Positions 11,301 through 21,256 of a DNA stretch of 64,000 bases are shown piece by piece. Source of the stretch: Cognatundibacterium rugosum (lineage in GTDB: Bacteria; Pseudomonadota; Gammaproteobacteria; Burkholderiales; Burkholderiaceae_D); assembly GCF_014284365.1 (NCBI RefSeq), contig NZ_JACOGG010000018.1:1-64000 (forward strand), given 5' to 3'. The position numbers and the translations under genes were made by a program. Positions within the stretch are counted from its first letter, which is position 1. Each line of letters begins with the position of its first letter. The notes beneath the pieces are model-generated. The model searched no databases. It was not told the origin of the DNA and was given only the letters and a program-made list of their open reading frames with translations.

Positions 11301-12584
11301 GAAGTCCTGATCACTGACGATCATGGCCGTGAACGTGAACGTCATAAAGTACCTTACGGTGCGACCCTGATCGTGAAAGACGGTCTGGTGATCAAAGCTG
11401 GTACAGCACTGGCAACATGGGATCCGCTGACCCGTCCTATCATTACCGAATACACCGGTACGGTGAAATTCGAAAACGTTGAAGAAGGCGTGACTGTTGC
11501 AAAACAGGTAGATGAAGTGACTGGTCTGTCCACCCTGGTGGCGATCGATCCTAAGCGTCGTGGCGCAGCAGGCAAATCGGTACGTCCACAGGTTAAGCTG
11601 CTCAATGAAAATGGCGACGAAGTCAAAATCGCCGGTACTGAGCATGCAGTGACGATCGGCTTCCAGGTTGGCGCGCTGATTACCGTGAAAGACGGTCAGC
11701 AAGTTACCGTTGGTGAAGTTCTGGCGCGTATTCCTACCGAATCCCAGAAAACCCGTGATATTACCGGTGGTCTCCCACGTGTTGCTGAGCTGTTTGAAGC
11801 ACGTTCACCAAAAGATGCAGGTATGCTGGCCGAAGTGACCGGTACCGTTGCGTTTGGTAAGGAAACCAAAGGTAAGCAACGTCTGGAAATCACCGACATG
11901 GACGGTCAGAAACATGAGTTCCTGATCACCAAGGACAAGCAGGTTCTGGTCCATGACGGCCAGGTCGTCAACAAAGGTGAGATGATCGTGGACGGCCCGG
12001 CTGATCCGCAAGACATCCTGCGTTTGCTGGGTATCGAAGCGCTGGCACGCTACATCGTGGATGAAGTGCAGGACGTGTACCGTTTGCAGGGCGTTAAGAT
12101 CAATGACAAGCACATTGAAGTGATCGTACGTCAGATGCTGCGTCGTGTTGTTGTGGTCAATCCAGGCGACACCAACTACATCGTGGGTGAACAGGTAGAA
12201 CGTTCCGAGCTGCTCGATGAAAACGATCGTGTCACGAAGGAAAACGGCATTCCTGCAACATATGAAAATATTTTGCTGGGTATTACCAAAGCTTCCTTGT
12301 CGACCGACTCCTTCATCTCTGCGGCGTCCTTCCAGGAAACCACACGCGTTCTGACAGAAGCGGCGATCATGGGCAAGAAAGATGGTCTGCGCGGTCTGAA
12401 AGAAAACGTCATCGTGGGTCGTCTGATACCTGCCGGTACCGGTCTGGCATTCCACCGTGCACGCAAGCTCAAAGAGACTTGGGAAGCCGACGAACGTCAG
12501 GCTATGCTGGAAGCAGAAAAAGCAGTATTTGCACCAGCACCTGAAGTCGCAGCAAGTGATGTGACAGAAGGCGGCGAAGCTTAA
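8355..12584 (+). CDS. rpoC: DNA-directed RNA polymerase subunit beta-prime
   Basis: This is the catalytic beta-prime subunit of RNA polymerase. The start at ATG 8355 ([12 protein letters not shown]) gives 1409 residues and places the magnesium-binding NADFDGDQM aspartates at 460, 462 and 464, the same numbering as E. coli, which supports the start. The N-terminal zinc ribbon (CLCGKYK and CEKCGVEV) and the second zinc site ([13 protein letters not shown]) are intact. A strong terminator follows 20 bases after the stop, so the polymerase operon ends here. Confidence 0.98.
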   Translation: MKALLDLFKQVQPNEQFDAIKIGLASPDKIRSWSYGEVKKPETINYRTFKPERDGLFCAKIFGPIKDYECLCGKYKRLKHRGVICEKCGVEVTLAKVRRERMGHIELASPTAHIWFLKSLPSRLGMVLDMTLRDIERVLYFEAYVVTDPGMTPLKKCQIMSEDDYAAKYEEYGDEFTAFMGAEGIRELLRSIDIDRDAETLRTELKESKSEAKIKKYAKRLKVLEAFQRSGIKPEWMIMEVLPVLPPELRPLVPLDGGRFATSDLNDLYRRVINRNNRLKRLMELRAPEIITRNEKRMLQEAVDSLLDNGRRGKAMTGANKRPLKSLAEMIKGKGGRFRQNLLGKRVDYSGRSVIVVGPQLKLHQCGLPKLMALELFKPFIFNKLELMGLATTIKAAKKLVEIQEPVVWDILEEVIREHPIMLNRAPTLHRLGIQAFEPVLIEGKAIQLHPLVCAAFNADFDGDQMAVHVPLSIEAQMEARTLMLASNNILFPSNGEPSIVPSQDIVLGLYYATREKINGKGEGMMFPDVSEAIRAWDNKEVELTTRITVRITEYPKDVATGEFVKTIKRYETTVGRAILSEILPKGLPFSVLNRPLKKKEISKLIDTSFRKCGLRATVVFADQLMQSGFRLATRAGISICIDDMLVPPQKVTLVAQAEHEVKQIEQQYASGLVTAGERYNKVVDIWGKTGDEVGKAMMEQLKVEPVTRRDGTVGTQESFNAIYMMADSGARGSAAQIRQLAGMRGLMAKPDGSIIETPITANFREGLNVLQYFISTHGARKGLADTALKTANSGYLTRRLVDVTQDLVVVEDDCGTTNGSSMKALVEGGEVNVPLRDLILGRVAANDIVNPETQETLYAAGSLLDEVSVERIEALGIDEVKVRTPLTCDTRYGLCAMCYGRDLGRGNLVNSGEAVGVIAAQSIGEPGTQLTMRTFHIGGAASRAAVASSVEAKSNGTIRFTATMRYVTNGKGDQIVISRSGEVLITDDHGRERERHKVPYGATLIVKDGLVIKAGTALATWDPLTRPIITEYTGTVKFENVEEGVTVAKQVDEVTGLSTLVAIDPKRRGAAGKSVRPQVKLLNENGDEVKIAGTEHAVTIGFQVGALITVKDGQQVTVGEVLARIPTESQKTRDITGGLPRVAELFEARSPKDAGMLAEVTGTVAFGKETKGKQRLEITDMDGQKHEFLITKDKQVLVHDGQVVNKGEMIVDGPADPQDILRLLGIEALARYIVDEVQDVYRLQGVKINDKHIEVIVRQMLRRVVVVNPGDTNYIVGEQVERSELLDENDRVTKENGIPATYENILLGITKASLSTDSFISAASFQETTRVLTEAAIMGKKDGLRGLKENVIVGRLIPAGTGLAFHRARKLKETWEADERQAMLEAEKAVFAPAPEVAASDVTEGGEA

Positions 12585-12604
12585 GCTAAGCTGAAGTAAA
12601 ATAG

Positions 12605-12641
12605 AAACGGCACCGTAGTCAGACTACGGTGCCGTTTTTTA
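12605..12641 (+). terminator. rpoBC intrinsic terminator
   Basis: A 15-bp perfect stem (AAACGGCACCGTAGT with ACTACGGTGCCGTTT), a three-base CAG loop and a run of T residues make this a textbook Rho-independent terminator on the + strand. Confidence 0.95.
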
Positions 12642-12704
12642 TTGGCGCAGGCAGAGCATGCCTGGCCACCAGGCCAGCAGGCCGATATCTGGAATACCCA
12701 ACTT

Positions 12705-13508
12705 ATGACTAATGATCTTGCCCATTACGATGCGGCCAGCATACTGGCACAGCGCGATGCTTTCGGCATGCTGGCCGATGTGGAAGTGCTGGCTGAAACC
12801 GGATCGACCAATGCGGACCTGATGGCGCGGCTGGGGCAGTTGCAGCGCCCGGTGATGCTGGTGGCCGAGCGCCAGACCGCAGGCCGTGGCCGTGCAGGCC
12901 GTAGCTGGCATTCTGTGCCTGGCGGCGTACTGACTTTCTCACTGGCCTGGCATTTTCCAGCCGCTGCCCACACCTTGTCAGGCTTACCGCTGGCAATCGG
13001 GGTTGCGGTGGCGGAGCTGCTGCAGGCACTGGACTTGCCGGTGCAGCTAAAATGGCCGAATGACATTTTGCGCGATGATAAAAAACTCGCTGGCATACTG
13101 GTTGAGAGCGCAGCCGATAAGCAGGGTGGCAGCTGGGTTGTGGCCGGAATAGGGTTGAATTTACAGATTCCAGCCGAACTGGAAACCCAGATAGGACGCG
13201 AAGTCGCAGATGCGCCCTGGCTGGCCAGGATGGACAAAAACCTGTTGTTGGCACGCTTACTCAATGCACTCGCGCGCTGTCTGGATCAGTTTGGCCGCGA
13301 TAGCTTCGCCGCTTTCGCAGAGCGCTGGAATGCAATGCATGCGTATGCAAATCAGCCGGTACAGATCATGGAGGCAGAGCAGATCCTACAGCAAGGTATT
13401 GCGCTGGGTGTGGATACTCAGGGTTGTCTGTTATTGCAAACCCAGGCCGGCATCAGGACTATCGTTGCGGGTGATGTCTCTTTGCGGCAGGCTGGCAGTC
13501 ACGTCTAA
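12705..13508 (+). CDS. birA: Biotin--[acetyl-CoA-carboxylase] ligase
   Basis: This enzyme attaches biotin to the biotin carboxyl carrier protein of acetyl-CoA carboxylase. The GRGRAGRSW biotinyl-AMP loop and the KWPNDI motif are intact. The protein lacks the N-terminal winged-helix repressor domain of E. coli BirA, so it is a monofunctional (group I) ligase that should not repress bio genes. The ATG at 12705 is chosen because the protein similarity begins after it; upstream frame space overlaps the rpoC terminator. coaX follows after 6 bases, probably in one operon. Confidence 0.93.
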   Translation: MTNDLAHYDAASILAQRDAFGMLADVEVLAETGSTNADLMARLGQLQRPVMLVAERQTAGRGRAGRSWHSVPGGVLTFSLAWHFPAAAHTLSGLPLAIGVAVAELLQALDLPVQLKWPNDILRDDKKLAGILVESAADKQGGSWVVAGIGLNLQIPAELETQIGREVADAPWLARMDKNLLLARLLNALARCLDQFGRDSFAAFAERWNAMHAYANQPVQIMEAEQILQQGIALGVDTQGCLLLQTQAGIRTIVAGDVSLRQAGSHV

Positions 13509-13514
13509 AGAAGG

Positions 13515-14324
13515 ATGAATATGTTGTTATTGATCGATGCGGGCAATACCCGCGTCAAATGGGCCATGCACCCTCGTCAGCCAGCCCTTGCAAGGCAGAC
13601 TGCACCACAATGGAGTCAACTGGCTTCCGTTGCGCATGCAGATATCGCACAACTCAGCGCTGACTGGCAAAGTACAGCTTTGCACAAGCAGGTCAGCGCG
13701 ATCTGGATTTCGAATGTCGCAGGTGTCGCCATGCGTGAACACTTACTGACCCAGCTGCAGAGCTTGTTCGCCGATGTCACTGTACACTGGTTTCAGTCGC
13801 AAGCCCGTTGTGCCGGCGTGATCAATCAGTATAGGCAGCCGACCCAATTAGGCTGTGATCGCTTTGCCTCCGCGATAGGCGCGCATTTTTTGTATCCCGA
13901 CAGCGGTAAGCTGGTCGCTACCTGTGGTACGGCGACCACGGTAGATGCCGTGACAAAAGCGGGTGAATTTGCCGGTGGCATGATCTTGCCGGGGTTGAAG
14001 CTGATGGCAGAATCGCTGGCCAGAAATACCGCGCAATTACCTCAGGTAGCAGAAAGCATAGGCGTGAGTCAGCCCTTTGCTGATAATACGGATCAGGCCA
14101 TCGTCAGTGGTTGCATACATGCACAAGCCGGAGCGATACGCATGGCGTATGAAGCCTTGCAGGCACGTGACAAGGCTTCAACTGATATGCAGTCTGCACC
14201 GGTTTGTCTGATTTCCGGTGGCGCCGCCCCTTATCTGACGCCCCATCTGGGATTTTCTGCTCTGCATGTACCGAATCTGGTCTTGACGGGGCTGCTTGTC
14301 GTGGCACAATCAAGCCCACATTGA
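13515..14324 (+). CDS. coaX: Type III pantothenate kinase
   Basis: CoaX phosphorylates pantothenate, the first step of coenzyme A synthesis. The 269-residue protein has the ASKHA-fold motifs of type III kinases: LIDAGNTRVKW near the start, QLGCDRFASAIGA in the middle and the phosphate-binding CGTATTVD. AGAAGG precedes the ATG; a second ATG two codons later is also possible. A birA-coaX pairing is common in Betaproteobacteria. Confidence 0.94.
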   Translation: MNMLLLIDAGNTRVKWAMHPRQPALARQTAPQWSQLASVAHADIAQLSADWQSTALHKQVSAIWISNVAGVAMREHLLTQLQSLFADVTVHWFQSQARCAGVINQYRQPTQLGCDRFASAIGAHFLYPDSGKLVATCGTATTVDAVTKAGEFAGGMILPGLKLMAESLARNTAQLPQVAESIGVSQPFADNTDQAIVSGCIHAQAGAIRMAYEALQARDKASTDMQSAPVCLISGGAAPYLTPHLGFSALHVPNLVLTGLLVVAQSSPH

Positions 14325-14339
14325 AAAAGAGATTTGATC

Positions 14340-15017
14340 ATGTTGCGATTTGTATTCTGGACCCTGTTCATCAGTAATCTGGCACTGGCTGGCTATCAGT
14401 TTGGACTGGCCGGAAAATGGCCTTTGGAAACGCGCGAACCTGAACGTCTGAAGCAGCAGGTGCGTACCGACCAGCTGGTGCAGATTTCAGCCAGCGCGGC
14501 ACAGACCAGCAGCGAGCCGGTTGCTGCTGAACCTGAAAAAAAACCTGAAGTTATCGCCTGTCTGGAATTGGGTAACTTTCTGCAAAGCGACGCTGCCAAA
14601 ATTGAAGACAAACTGAAAACCCTGGCCTTGGGCGACCGTCAGTCACGCATCAATATTTCAGAAACCGCTTCTCATATGGTATTCATTCCATCCCAGGGAA
14701 GTAAGGAAGGCGCGGATAAAAAAATCAGCGAGCTGAAACGTATCGGCGTCAGTGATTATTTCGTCATTCAGGATCAGAGTAATCTGCGCTGGGGTATTTC
14801 TTTGGGCATATTCAAGACCGAAGAAGCAGCTAAACAGCATCTGAGCAACCTAAATAACAAAGGCGTACGCACCGCCCGCATCATGCCGCGCGCGCTGACC
14901 ACTAATAAGTTTGCCTACCAGCTTCATCAGGTAAATGGCGACGAAAAAAGCAAGCTGGATGCGCTGATTAAGGACTTGCCTGCGCATGAGGAGCGTAGCT
15001 GTCAGAAAACTTCCTAG
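14340..15017 (+). CDS. SPOR-domain protein
   Basis: A 225-residue protein with one N-terminal membrane anchor (residues about 3-22) and a Pro/Glu-rich linker. Residues about 130-195 resemble a SPOR domain, which binds denuded septal peptidoglycan (the segment around VFIPSQGSKEGADKKISELK, then GVSDYFVI and ISLGIFKTEEAAKQHL). It follows coaX by 15 bases and is probably cotranscribed; the ATG at 14340 is preferred over an in-frame TTG two codons earlier. A role at the division site is inferred from the domain only. Confidence 0.75.
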   Translation: MLRFVFWTLFISNLALAGYQFGLAGKWPLETREPERLKQQVRTDQLVQISASAAQTSSEPVAAEPEKKPEVIACLELGNFLQSDAAKIEDKLKTLALGDRQSRINISETASHMVFIPSQGSKEGADKKISELKRIGVSDYFVIQDQSNLRWGISLGIFKTEEAAKQHLSNLNNKGVRTARIMPRALTTNKFAYQLHQVNGDEKSKLDALIKDLPAHEERSCQKTS

Positions 15018-15059
15018 ATAAAAATTTATACTAACAAATCCCGCCAAGGTAGTGGAGTT

Positions 15060-15088
15060 AAAAAAGCCCGCGATATAAAGCGGGCTTT
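15060..15088. terminator. Bidirectional terminator
   Basis: GCCCGC pairs with GCGGGC around an 8-base loop. Read on the minus strand the stem is followed by TTTTTT, and on the plus strand by TTT. It separates the convergent SPOR-domain and oligopeptidase genes and should work best for the latter. Confidence 0.85.
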
Positions 15089-15112
15089 CGGCTTACTGAA
15101 CCTAGCGCCTGA

Positions 15113-17278
15113 TTACTCTTTAATCCCCCACTGTCCCAACATCCAGGCGAGTTCGAAACTGTATTCTTTCAAGGCATCATAACGTCCTGAGGCGCCGCCG
15201 TGGCCAGCTGCCATATTGACTTTTAATAGCAGCGGATTCTGGTCGGTTTTATGGGCGCGCAGTTTGGCCACATATTTTGCCGGCTCCCAGTACATCACCT
15301 GACTGTCATTGAGCCCGGTGGTGACCAGGATGGACGGGTAGGCTTTCTTTTCTATATTGTCGTAAGGTGAATAACTGCGCATGTAATCATAAGCCGTCTT
15401 TTGATTCGGATTTCCCCATTCCAGATATTCGCCGGTCGTTAATGGCAGACTGGCATCCATCATCGTATTCATCACATCCACAAACGGCACGGCGGCGTGC
15501 ACGGCTTTGAACAGCTCTGGACGCATATTGGTGACTGCACCCATGAGCAGGCCACCGGCACTGCCGCCCTGGATAATCAGTTTTTCCGGACTGGTCCATT
15601 TTTCCTGTATCAGGTATTCGGTGCTGGCGATGAAATCAGTGAAGGTATTTTTCTTCTTCATCAGCATGCCATCTTCATGCCAGTGCTCACCCATGTCGCT
15701 GCCGCCTCGTATGTGGGCTTCCGCATAGATCACACCGCGATCGAGCAAGCTGAGCCGCTCGGCGGAAAACGTCGCTTCGCTGGAAATACCGTAACTGCCA
15801 TAGGAGGACAGTAAGGCTGGCGCACTGCCATCCAGCGGAACGCCTTTTTTGTATACGACCCACAAAGGTATTTTTACCCCGTCTTTCGCGCTGGCCCACA
15901 GACGGCTGGTTTCGTACTGGCTGGCGTCATAGCCGCCAATGATTTCCTGTTGTTTAAGGATCTTACGCTCGCCACTGGCCATATCCACATCCATGATCAT
16001 CGGCGGGGTGATGGGAGATTGATACGATATACGCAGCTGGCTGGATTTGTATTCCGGTGTTCCCTCGCTCACCGCCAGATAGACCGGATCATTGAAGCTG
16101 ATGGCTTTCCACTGTTTGGTCTGGAAGTCATAAATCCGCATGCGGTTCAGGGCCTGACTGGATTCAGACAGCACCAGATAGTCGCTGAAAACTTCGATAT
16201 GCTGCAATAAGACATTCTTGTCATGTGCAAGCAGTTCGGTCCAGTTTTTCTGTAAAGGGCGGGCCAGTGGCGTTGTCAGTAGCCGGAAATTTTTAGCGTT
16301 CTTATTGCTGAGTATGTAGAGCTGTCCATGACGGTGTTCCAGTTGATAGCGGTGTCCTTGCTGACGACCTAGCAAACTGCGTAACTTGGTTTGTGGCTGG
16401 CTGGCCGGGATGAACCAGGATTCGCTCGTATCTGTTGCTTCGGATTTCAATTCAATGAATTGCTCATCATGGGTGGTACTGACTTGCAGTGAAAATTGTT
16501 CGACTTTTTCATGATAGACGGGGACTGCTTTTCCACCCAGTGACAACCTGAACAGCCGGTTCGAACGCTTAGTTTTTGCGTCTTCCTGTACAAAAAACAG
16601 CGTCTTGTTATCTGCAGCCCAGGCCAGGCTGGTCACACGTTCCGCGCGGTCACTCAGTATTTCTCCTGTTTTCAAATCTTTGATTTGCAACGTGAACTGA
16701 CGGTATCCGGTGGTATCGGTCAGGTAAGCAAGATAGCGGTCATCCGGACTGATCAGGCTTTGTCCGATGTCGAAAAAGGTAAGTCCTTGCGCGAGCAGAT
16801 TTTCGTCCAGCAGGATTTCTTCGCTGGCTTTATCGTCATAGTTGCCCTGTGCATCGGCCAGACGACGACAGTAGATGGGATATTGCTTACCTGCCTCAGT
16901 GCGGTTGTAGTAATAGTATTTCCCTTTACGTACCGGTACTGATAAATCGGTTTCCCTCATACGTGCTTTAGTTTCCTGAAACAGCTTTTCCGCAAGCGGC
17001 TGAATGTCAGCCGTCATCGCCGTCGTATAGGCATTTTCTGCATTCAGATAAGCGATCACATTCGGATCCTCTTTCTTTTGCAGCCAGCGATAATCATCGG
17101 TGACGATTTCGCCATGACGTTTTTCTTTCCAGGGGATTTTGGCTGCGACTGGTGCGGTGATGTTTTGTTTTTTGAGCCAAGGCATAGGTGAATCAACGAT
17201 ATCGGCCTGCGCTGCAGGTAATGTGATGATGGCGAGTAATGTACTGAGGGTGGCGGTGGTGATCTGTTTGAACAGCAT
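15113..17278 (-). CDS. Oligopeptidase B-like S9A serine peptidase, secreted
   Basis: A prolyl-oligopeptidase family enzyme of 721 residues. These enzymes have an N-terminal beta-propeller that restricts substrates to peptides and a C-terminal alpha/beta-hydrolase domain. The nucleophile is Ser573 in GGSAGG; the Asp and His lie in LNDSQVMYWEP and AAGHGG. The ATG at 17278 gives a signal peptide (about residues 1-24, ending LPAAQA), so it is probably periplasmic, unlike cytosolic E. coli PtrB. The frame stays open upstream, but that sequence does not look like protein. The overall pattern favours oligopeptidase B, specific for peptides after Arg or Lys; prolyl endopeptidase is the alternative. 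Confidence 0.9.
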   Translation of the reverse strand: MLFKQITTATLSTLLAIITLPAAQADIVDSPMPWLKKQNITAPVAAKIPWKEKRHGEIVTDDYRWLQKKEDPNVIAYLNAENAYTTAMTADIQPLAEKLFQETKARMRETDLSVPVRKGKYYYYNRTEAGKQYPIYCRRLADAQGNYDDKASEEILLDENLLAQGLTFFDIGQSLISPDDRYLAYLTDTTGYRQFTLQIKDLKTGEILSDRAERVTSLAWAADNKTLFFVQEDAKTKRSNRLFRLSLGGKAVPVYHEKVEQFSLQVSTTHDEQFIELKSEATDTSESWFIPASQPQTKLRSLLGRQQGHRYQLEHRHGQLYILSNKNAKNFRLLTTPLARPLQKNWTELLAHDKNVLLQHIEVFSDYLVLSESSQALNRMRIYDFQTKQWKAISFNDPVYLAVSEGTPEYKSSQLRISYQSPITPPMIMDVDMASGERKILKQQEIIGGYDASQYETSRLWASAKDGVKIPLWVVYKKGVPLDGSAPALLSSYGSYGISSEATFSAERLSLLDRGVIYAEAHIRGGSDMGEHWHEDGMLMKKKNTFTDFIASTEYLIQEKWTSPEKLIIQGGSAGGLLMGAVTNMRPELFKAVHAAVPFVDVMNTMMDASLPLTTGEYLEWGNPNQKTAYDYMRSYSPYDNIEKKAYPSILVTTGLNDSQVMYWEPAKYVAKLRAHKTDQNPLLLKVNMAAGHGGASGRYDALKEYSFELAWMLGQWGIKE

Positions 17279-17361
17279 AGTATCTATCCTTTTCTGCCTG
17301 TTTCCATCCGTATTGGCAGCTTTGTTATTCCTGTCATGATTGTCGATTTCACTGTCTTTCC

Positions 17362-18333
17362 TCAAGGGGGAGGGACAGCACCGGTTGGCAGTCGATGCGG
17401 TGCGCGACTGGGGCTGCCGGTGAGCTGGATCCAGCCGCTGCGCACACCTTGATAAGGATCCTGTGTGACCAGGCGGTCGCTGTCTTCGTTCACCGATATA
17501 AATAGCCAATGCTGAGCTTGTCTGTATTCGCCACCCAGTATGCGGTAACGCGCTCCAGGCTGATAGCGGCGTACGATATTGCCATACACTGCATGTTGCA
17601 TCATGCTGCTGAGGCCCAGGTCGTAACGGTCTTGCCGGCTGGGTGAGGAACGCAGTATCAAGGTTTGATGCGCAGTCACGGTACTTTTCTGGTTCAGCGT
17701 ATGCTCAGGCAGGATGGTGGCGGTATGCAGTTTAACGCGAGTGAATTGTCTGAGGTTGTCACTGTTGCCGATGAAATATGCTTCCGCCAACGCACCGCAA
17801 CAGGAATCTGCCACACTGCTGAGCTGGCTGCCATCGGCAGAAATACGCAGTAGCTGTTCGCGAAAAATGCCGTCCTGTTTTATTGTGTAGCCTTGGGCAT
17901 TGCCGAACCAGATCAGCGTGGCATTGCCTTCTGCGCATAGTGCGTTACCGGTATAGATCACATCTTCATGGCCATCCTGATTGATATCCAGTGTATAGAA
18001 ATGACCATCATGTAAATCATGCTGGAAAGCGCGCTCAGACCAGGAACAGTCAGGACCTTCCAGCACATTAGGGCTTGTGCTTAATTGCCGGTAAGCGGCG
18101 AGCAAGGCAGGTTGTCGCTCCGCCAAAGCGGCACCACTTAGTGTGCGTTGTGCAGAAACGGTACGCCAGTCTCGCGTTTCAGGGAACAGACGCAGGCTTT
18201 TTTCCGCCGCTGTGAGGGGTGTGGATGCCGCTGCTGCCTGTAACACCGGTACACAGGCAAGCAAGCCTATACAAAGACTAAATTTCAAGCAGAGATGCAG
18301 AATAGAAGCAGGACTCGTGAATCGGATAGACAT
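17362..18333 (-). CDS. Secreted protein of unknown function
   Basis: Not recognised. With the start at ATG 18333 it is a 323-residue protein with an N-terminal signal sequence (hydrophobic core LHLCLKFSLCIGLLACV, then Ala-rich). A DINQDGHED segment looks like the calcium-binding loop of EF-hand or FG-GAP repeats, and a DSCCGA pair of cysteines lies mid-protein. The C-terminal third (residues 220-305), with YQPGARYRILGG and GVRSGWIQL, resembles a bacterial SH3-like fold. An upstream in-frame ATG at 18369 would place 12 residues before the signal and is less likely. It lies 83 bases upstream of the oligopeptidase on the same strand, possibly one transcript. Confidence 0.7.
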   Translation of the reverse strand: MSIRFTSPASILHLCLKFSLCIGLLACVPVLQAAAASTPLTAAEKSLRLFPETRDWRTVSAQRTLSGAALAERQPALLAAYRQLSTSPNVLEGPDCSWSERAFQHDLHDGHFYTLDINQDGHEDVIYTGNALCAEGNATLIWFGNAQGYTIKQDGIFREQLLRISADGSQLSSVADSCCGALAEAYFIGNSDNLRQFTRVKLHTATILPEHTLNQKSTVTAHQTLILRSSPSRQDRYDLGLSSMMQHAVYGNIVRRYQPGARYRILGGEYRQAQHWLFISVNEDSDRLVTQDPYQGVRSGWIQLTGSPSRAPHRLPTGAVPPP

Positions 18334-18488
18334 AGGGCTCTCCCTCAGGTTATCAGAAACATTGCGCATTGACGGTCATTCATGCAGCTCACAGCATCAT
18401 GCAAATGCAGCATTTAGTTCATGTCAATTCACGCTGAGCAGTACAAATTAGCGTGCCCGGACATCGGCCTGAATGACATGTGACCGCT

Positions 18489-18516
18489 TAAAAAAAGCGT
18501 TGCAGATGCAACGCTT
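18489..18516 (-). terminator. Terminator of the zinc metalloprotease gene
   Basis: On the minus strand AGCGTTGCA and TGCAACGCT form a 9-bp stem with a two-base centre, directly followed by TTTTTTT. It lies 55 bases past the stop of the metalloprotease gene. Confidence 0.88.
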
Positions 18517-18570
18517 GATAGGGCTATTTACATGGCGGCACCCCGCGAGGGTGCCACCGCAGAATACAGC

Positions 18571-21099
18571 TCAATGCTCAGGCCAGCACACTTCCGTTTC
18601 TGTACCAAGAGCACGCGGCAAGAGCAAGGCCGGTGTCGCTGCAGGTGCTTGCACAGCATGCGGGTCCAGCGCACGGCTGGCCAGATCAGCCAACTCGTCC
18701 CAGTGTGCTTTTTGGGCGCCGGCAGCTTTACCAGCAAATACCGATTTCAGCGTCTTGATTTCAGCACGTACATAAGCTTTGCTGTCGTCATTGCCGCTGG
18801 CGTTCAGCCTGTCGGTGAGCGCGTTCAGGTAATTCCTTTGCAGGGTGCGGCGCGCCTGAGTCGTCGCGTCGCCATACACTGATCCGCGTAGGTCAGATAA
18901 TAGTTCGGCCAATGTGTAGGCCTTATCACCTGCTGCTGCCTCTTGCTGAATCAGACGGTTACTGCGGCTGCGGCTGATCAGATTATTCAGTACTGCTTGC
19001 TGTGCCGCTGCCAGCCTTGCTGCCGGCTCGGAAGGACGCAGGCGCTGAGTGATCGCGGGTTCGAACAACCAGGTTGGTGTCTGGAATACTTGTTCGCCAA
19101 GGAATTTCACCGCTTGCTTTTGACGCTCTTTCGGTAAGGCAGAGAAAATCGCACCGGTCTGATCACCATGCTTATTCTGACTGTCGTAACCACCGACTAC
19201 ACTGACGACGTGACCGATTTCGCGCTGCCATTGACTCCAGGTCGCACCATATAATTCTTCCAATGTGCGGTCATCGCGGTCTGCTTTGATCGCCATTGCA
19301 GGCAACTGTTTCACGATGCGTTGCAGATTTTTGATACCGAGTGAAGTGGCATAGACCGGATCGGCATCGCCAACGGCTTCAGTCAGTTCACCAAAGTCAT
19401 CCTCTTTTTTGACTGCAGAGAAACGCAGCCAGGGTTTGCTATCCTGCTCGCGTATCCAGGTACGCAGGATGGGTAATTCTTCTTCTGGTGTTTTGGCACT
19501 TGGAATCGGTGCGTAACCCCAGTGGGTGGCAAAGACATCGTAAGGGCCGATTTTTGGAATTAACAGCTGAGGGTCGATCTTGTCTTCCGGTTGCACCAGA
19601 TAATTGATACGGCTGTAATCCATCAGTGTGGCAACATGGCCCATTTCTTTCAGCCATTTCGGGTCACGCAGTTTGTTTGCCGGATACAGCGAACTGGATT
19701 TCATATTATGCGGGAAGCCCAAAGAGTGACCCACTTCATGCGTCACCACATAAGCCACCAGGTCGCCCATCAAATCATCCGGCAGTGGCAACTTTTGGGC
19801 GCGAGGATCAACGGCACCCGCCTGTGTCACATACCAGTCGCGCTGCAATTGCATGATGTTGTGGTACATCACGATATTCGCATTCAGAATTTCGCCTGAG
19901 CGCGGATCGGATAAATGCGGACCGTAAGCATTCGGGATCTTGGAGGGCACCCAGCGGATCACGCTGTAGCGCACATCTTCCGGATCGAACTCAGGATCTT
20001 CTTCTTTGGTCGGGAAAGGGCGTGCCTGAATCGCGTCTTTGAAACCAGCGCCTTCAAAGGCGACATTCCAGGCTTCCACGCCTTTTTTGACATAGGGAAC
20101 CAGCCAGGCTGGGGTGGATTTATCGATATACCAGACGACAGGTTTGACCGGTTTCGATATCGCGGCATCCGGGTCTGCTTTTTCCAGACGCCAGCGTGCA
20201 ATCAGGCGCTCCGTTTTTACACCATGTTCAGTGGTGCCGAAATCGACCTGGCTTAGGCCGAAAAAGCCAACGCGATCATCTGCGAGGCGCGGTTTCATCG
20301 GCTGTTCTGGCAATTGCACGATGTTATAGGCGACATCCACGGTTGCGCTGCGTATCGGCGGGGTTGGCAAAGGCGGCAGGCCAGGAATGGTAGGCACCGG
20401 CGTCGGCATCAGGCCATAAGTCTGCACGGCATCTACCCGCACGCTGCTGGCAAAGGCTTTGCTGCGGTCGATATAGCTGCGGCTGCTGTCCATGGCGGCC
20501 GCGCGCAGAGTAGAGCGTGCACTGAAGTCACCGACTTCTGAGGTGAACAGGCGGCTGACTTCAAATACCGGTGCGCCATCTTTGGCATAAGCCTCGACCG
20601 GGAACACCGCCAAAATGGCATCACGCTGAGAGTCTTTCACGGCTGGTGTGATGCTGCTGTCCGGCGCGCTGACATACGAGTGGGAGACGATCTGCAGATA
20701 GACGCGATTCGACTTGACGGTGAAACGCACCACATCTTCATTGAGCGATTTACCGACATGGTCGACATTGGCCGGCACGGCGGTTGCGTTGGCGACCATC
20801 AGCAAAGGTTTATTGATCAGTGCTTTTGGAAATTCGAAATACAATTTGCCTTTGATGGTGTGCAGCTTGATCAGACCTGCCTGGGTTTTGGCATCGGCCG
20901 TCACGACTTTGTCGTAAGGCTTGATATCCGAAGGGGCTTCGGCAGCGGGTTTGACGGCGGCAGTGCTGGCTGCGGTGGCATCCGCATTGACCGCAGGTGG
21001 TTTAGCCGGGGTTGTCGGTGTCGGTGGCGTATCTGCAAAAGCCAGAGCGTGTACAGCCATGGCTAAACCAAGTGCGCATTGTTTTTTTGTAAGTCGCAT
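18571..21099 (-). CDS. Secreted zinc-dependent metalloprotease (met-zincin, DUF5117/DUF4953-like)
   Basis: An 842-residue protein with a signal peptide (residues about 1-22, ending ALAFA) and a Pro/Thr/Ala-rich linker. The metzincin zinc site HEVGHSLGFPH has zinc ligands H454, H458 and H464 and catalytic Glu455, and a Met-turn-like LMDYSRINYL follows. The layout matches the large family carrying DUF5117 and DUF4953 domains, common in Gram-negative bacteria; natural substrates are largely unknown. It has its own terminator downstream and stands alone on the minus strand. Confidence 0.88.
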   Translation of the reverse strand: MRLTKKQCALGLAMAVHALAFADTPPTPTTPAKPPAVNADATAASTAAVKPAAEAPSDIKPYDKVVTADAKTQAGLIKLHTIKGKLYFEFPKALINKPLLMVANATAVPANVDHVGKSLNEDVVRFTVKSNRVYLQIVSHSYVSAPDSSITPAVKDSQRDAILAVFPVEAYAKDGAPVFEVSRLFTSEVGDFSARSTLRAAAMDSSRSYIDRSKAFASSVRVDAVQTYGLMPTPVPTIPGLPPLPTPPIRSATVDVAYNIVQLPEQPMKPRLADDRVGFFGLSQVDFGTTEHGVKTERLIARWRLEKADPDAAISKPVKPVVWYIDKSTPAWLVPYVKKGVEAWNVAFEGAGFKDAIQARPFPTKEEDPEFDPEDVRYSVIRWVPSKIPNAYGPHLSDPRSGEILNANIVMYHNIMQLQRDWYVTQAGAVDPRAQKLPLPDDLMGDLVAYVVTHEVGHSLGFPHNMKSSSLYPANKLRDPKWLKEMGHVATLMDYSRINYLVQPEDKIDPQLLIPKIGPYDVFATHWGYAPIPSAKTPEEELPILRTWIREQDSKPWLRFSAVKKEDDFGELTEAVGDADPVYATSLGIKNLQRIVKQLPAMAIKADRDDRTLEELYGATWSQWQREIGHVVSVVGGYDSQNKHGDQTGAIFSALPKERQKQAVKFLGEQVFQTPTWLFEPAITQRLRPSEPAARLAAAQQAVLNNLISRSRSNRLIQQEAAAGDKAYTLAELLSDLRGSVYGDATTQARRTLQRNYLNALTDRLNASGNDDSKAYVRAEIKTLKSVFAGKAAGAQKAHWDELADLASRALDPHAVQAPAATPALLLPRALGTETEVCWPEH

Positions 21100-21256
21100 G
21101 GATCGGTCTTTTCAGTATGTGATGGTGGCGTCAGAAAGCGCTGACGACGCGTGCAACTCTGACCATGTGGCGAATAAAGAGTTCTGGTATTTTAATTTTT
21201 TATTTGAACAGCGGATTTGGCGATAGCAGGCTGGATACGTCCCGACGATAGCGGGC

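Noticed and set aside
8430-11702. A 1090-codon open frame on the minus strand opposite rpoC
   Set aside because: It is the antisense shadow of the strongly codon-biased rpoC; the translation is rich in His, Phe, Gln and Cys without any domain, and rpoC is certain.
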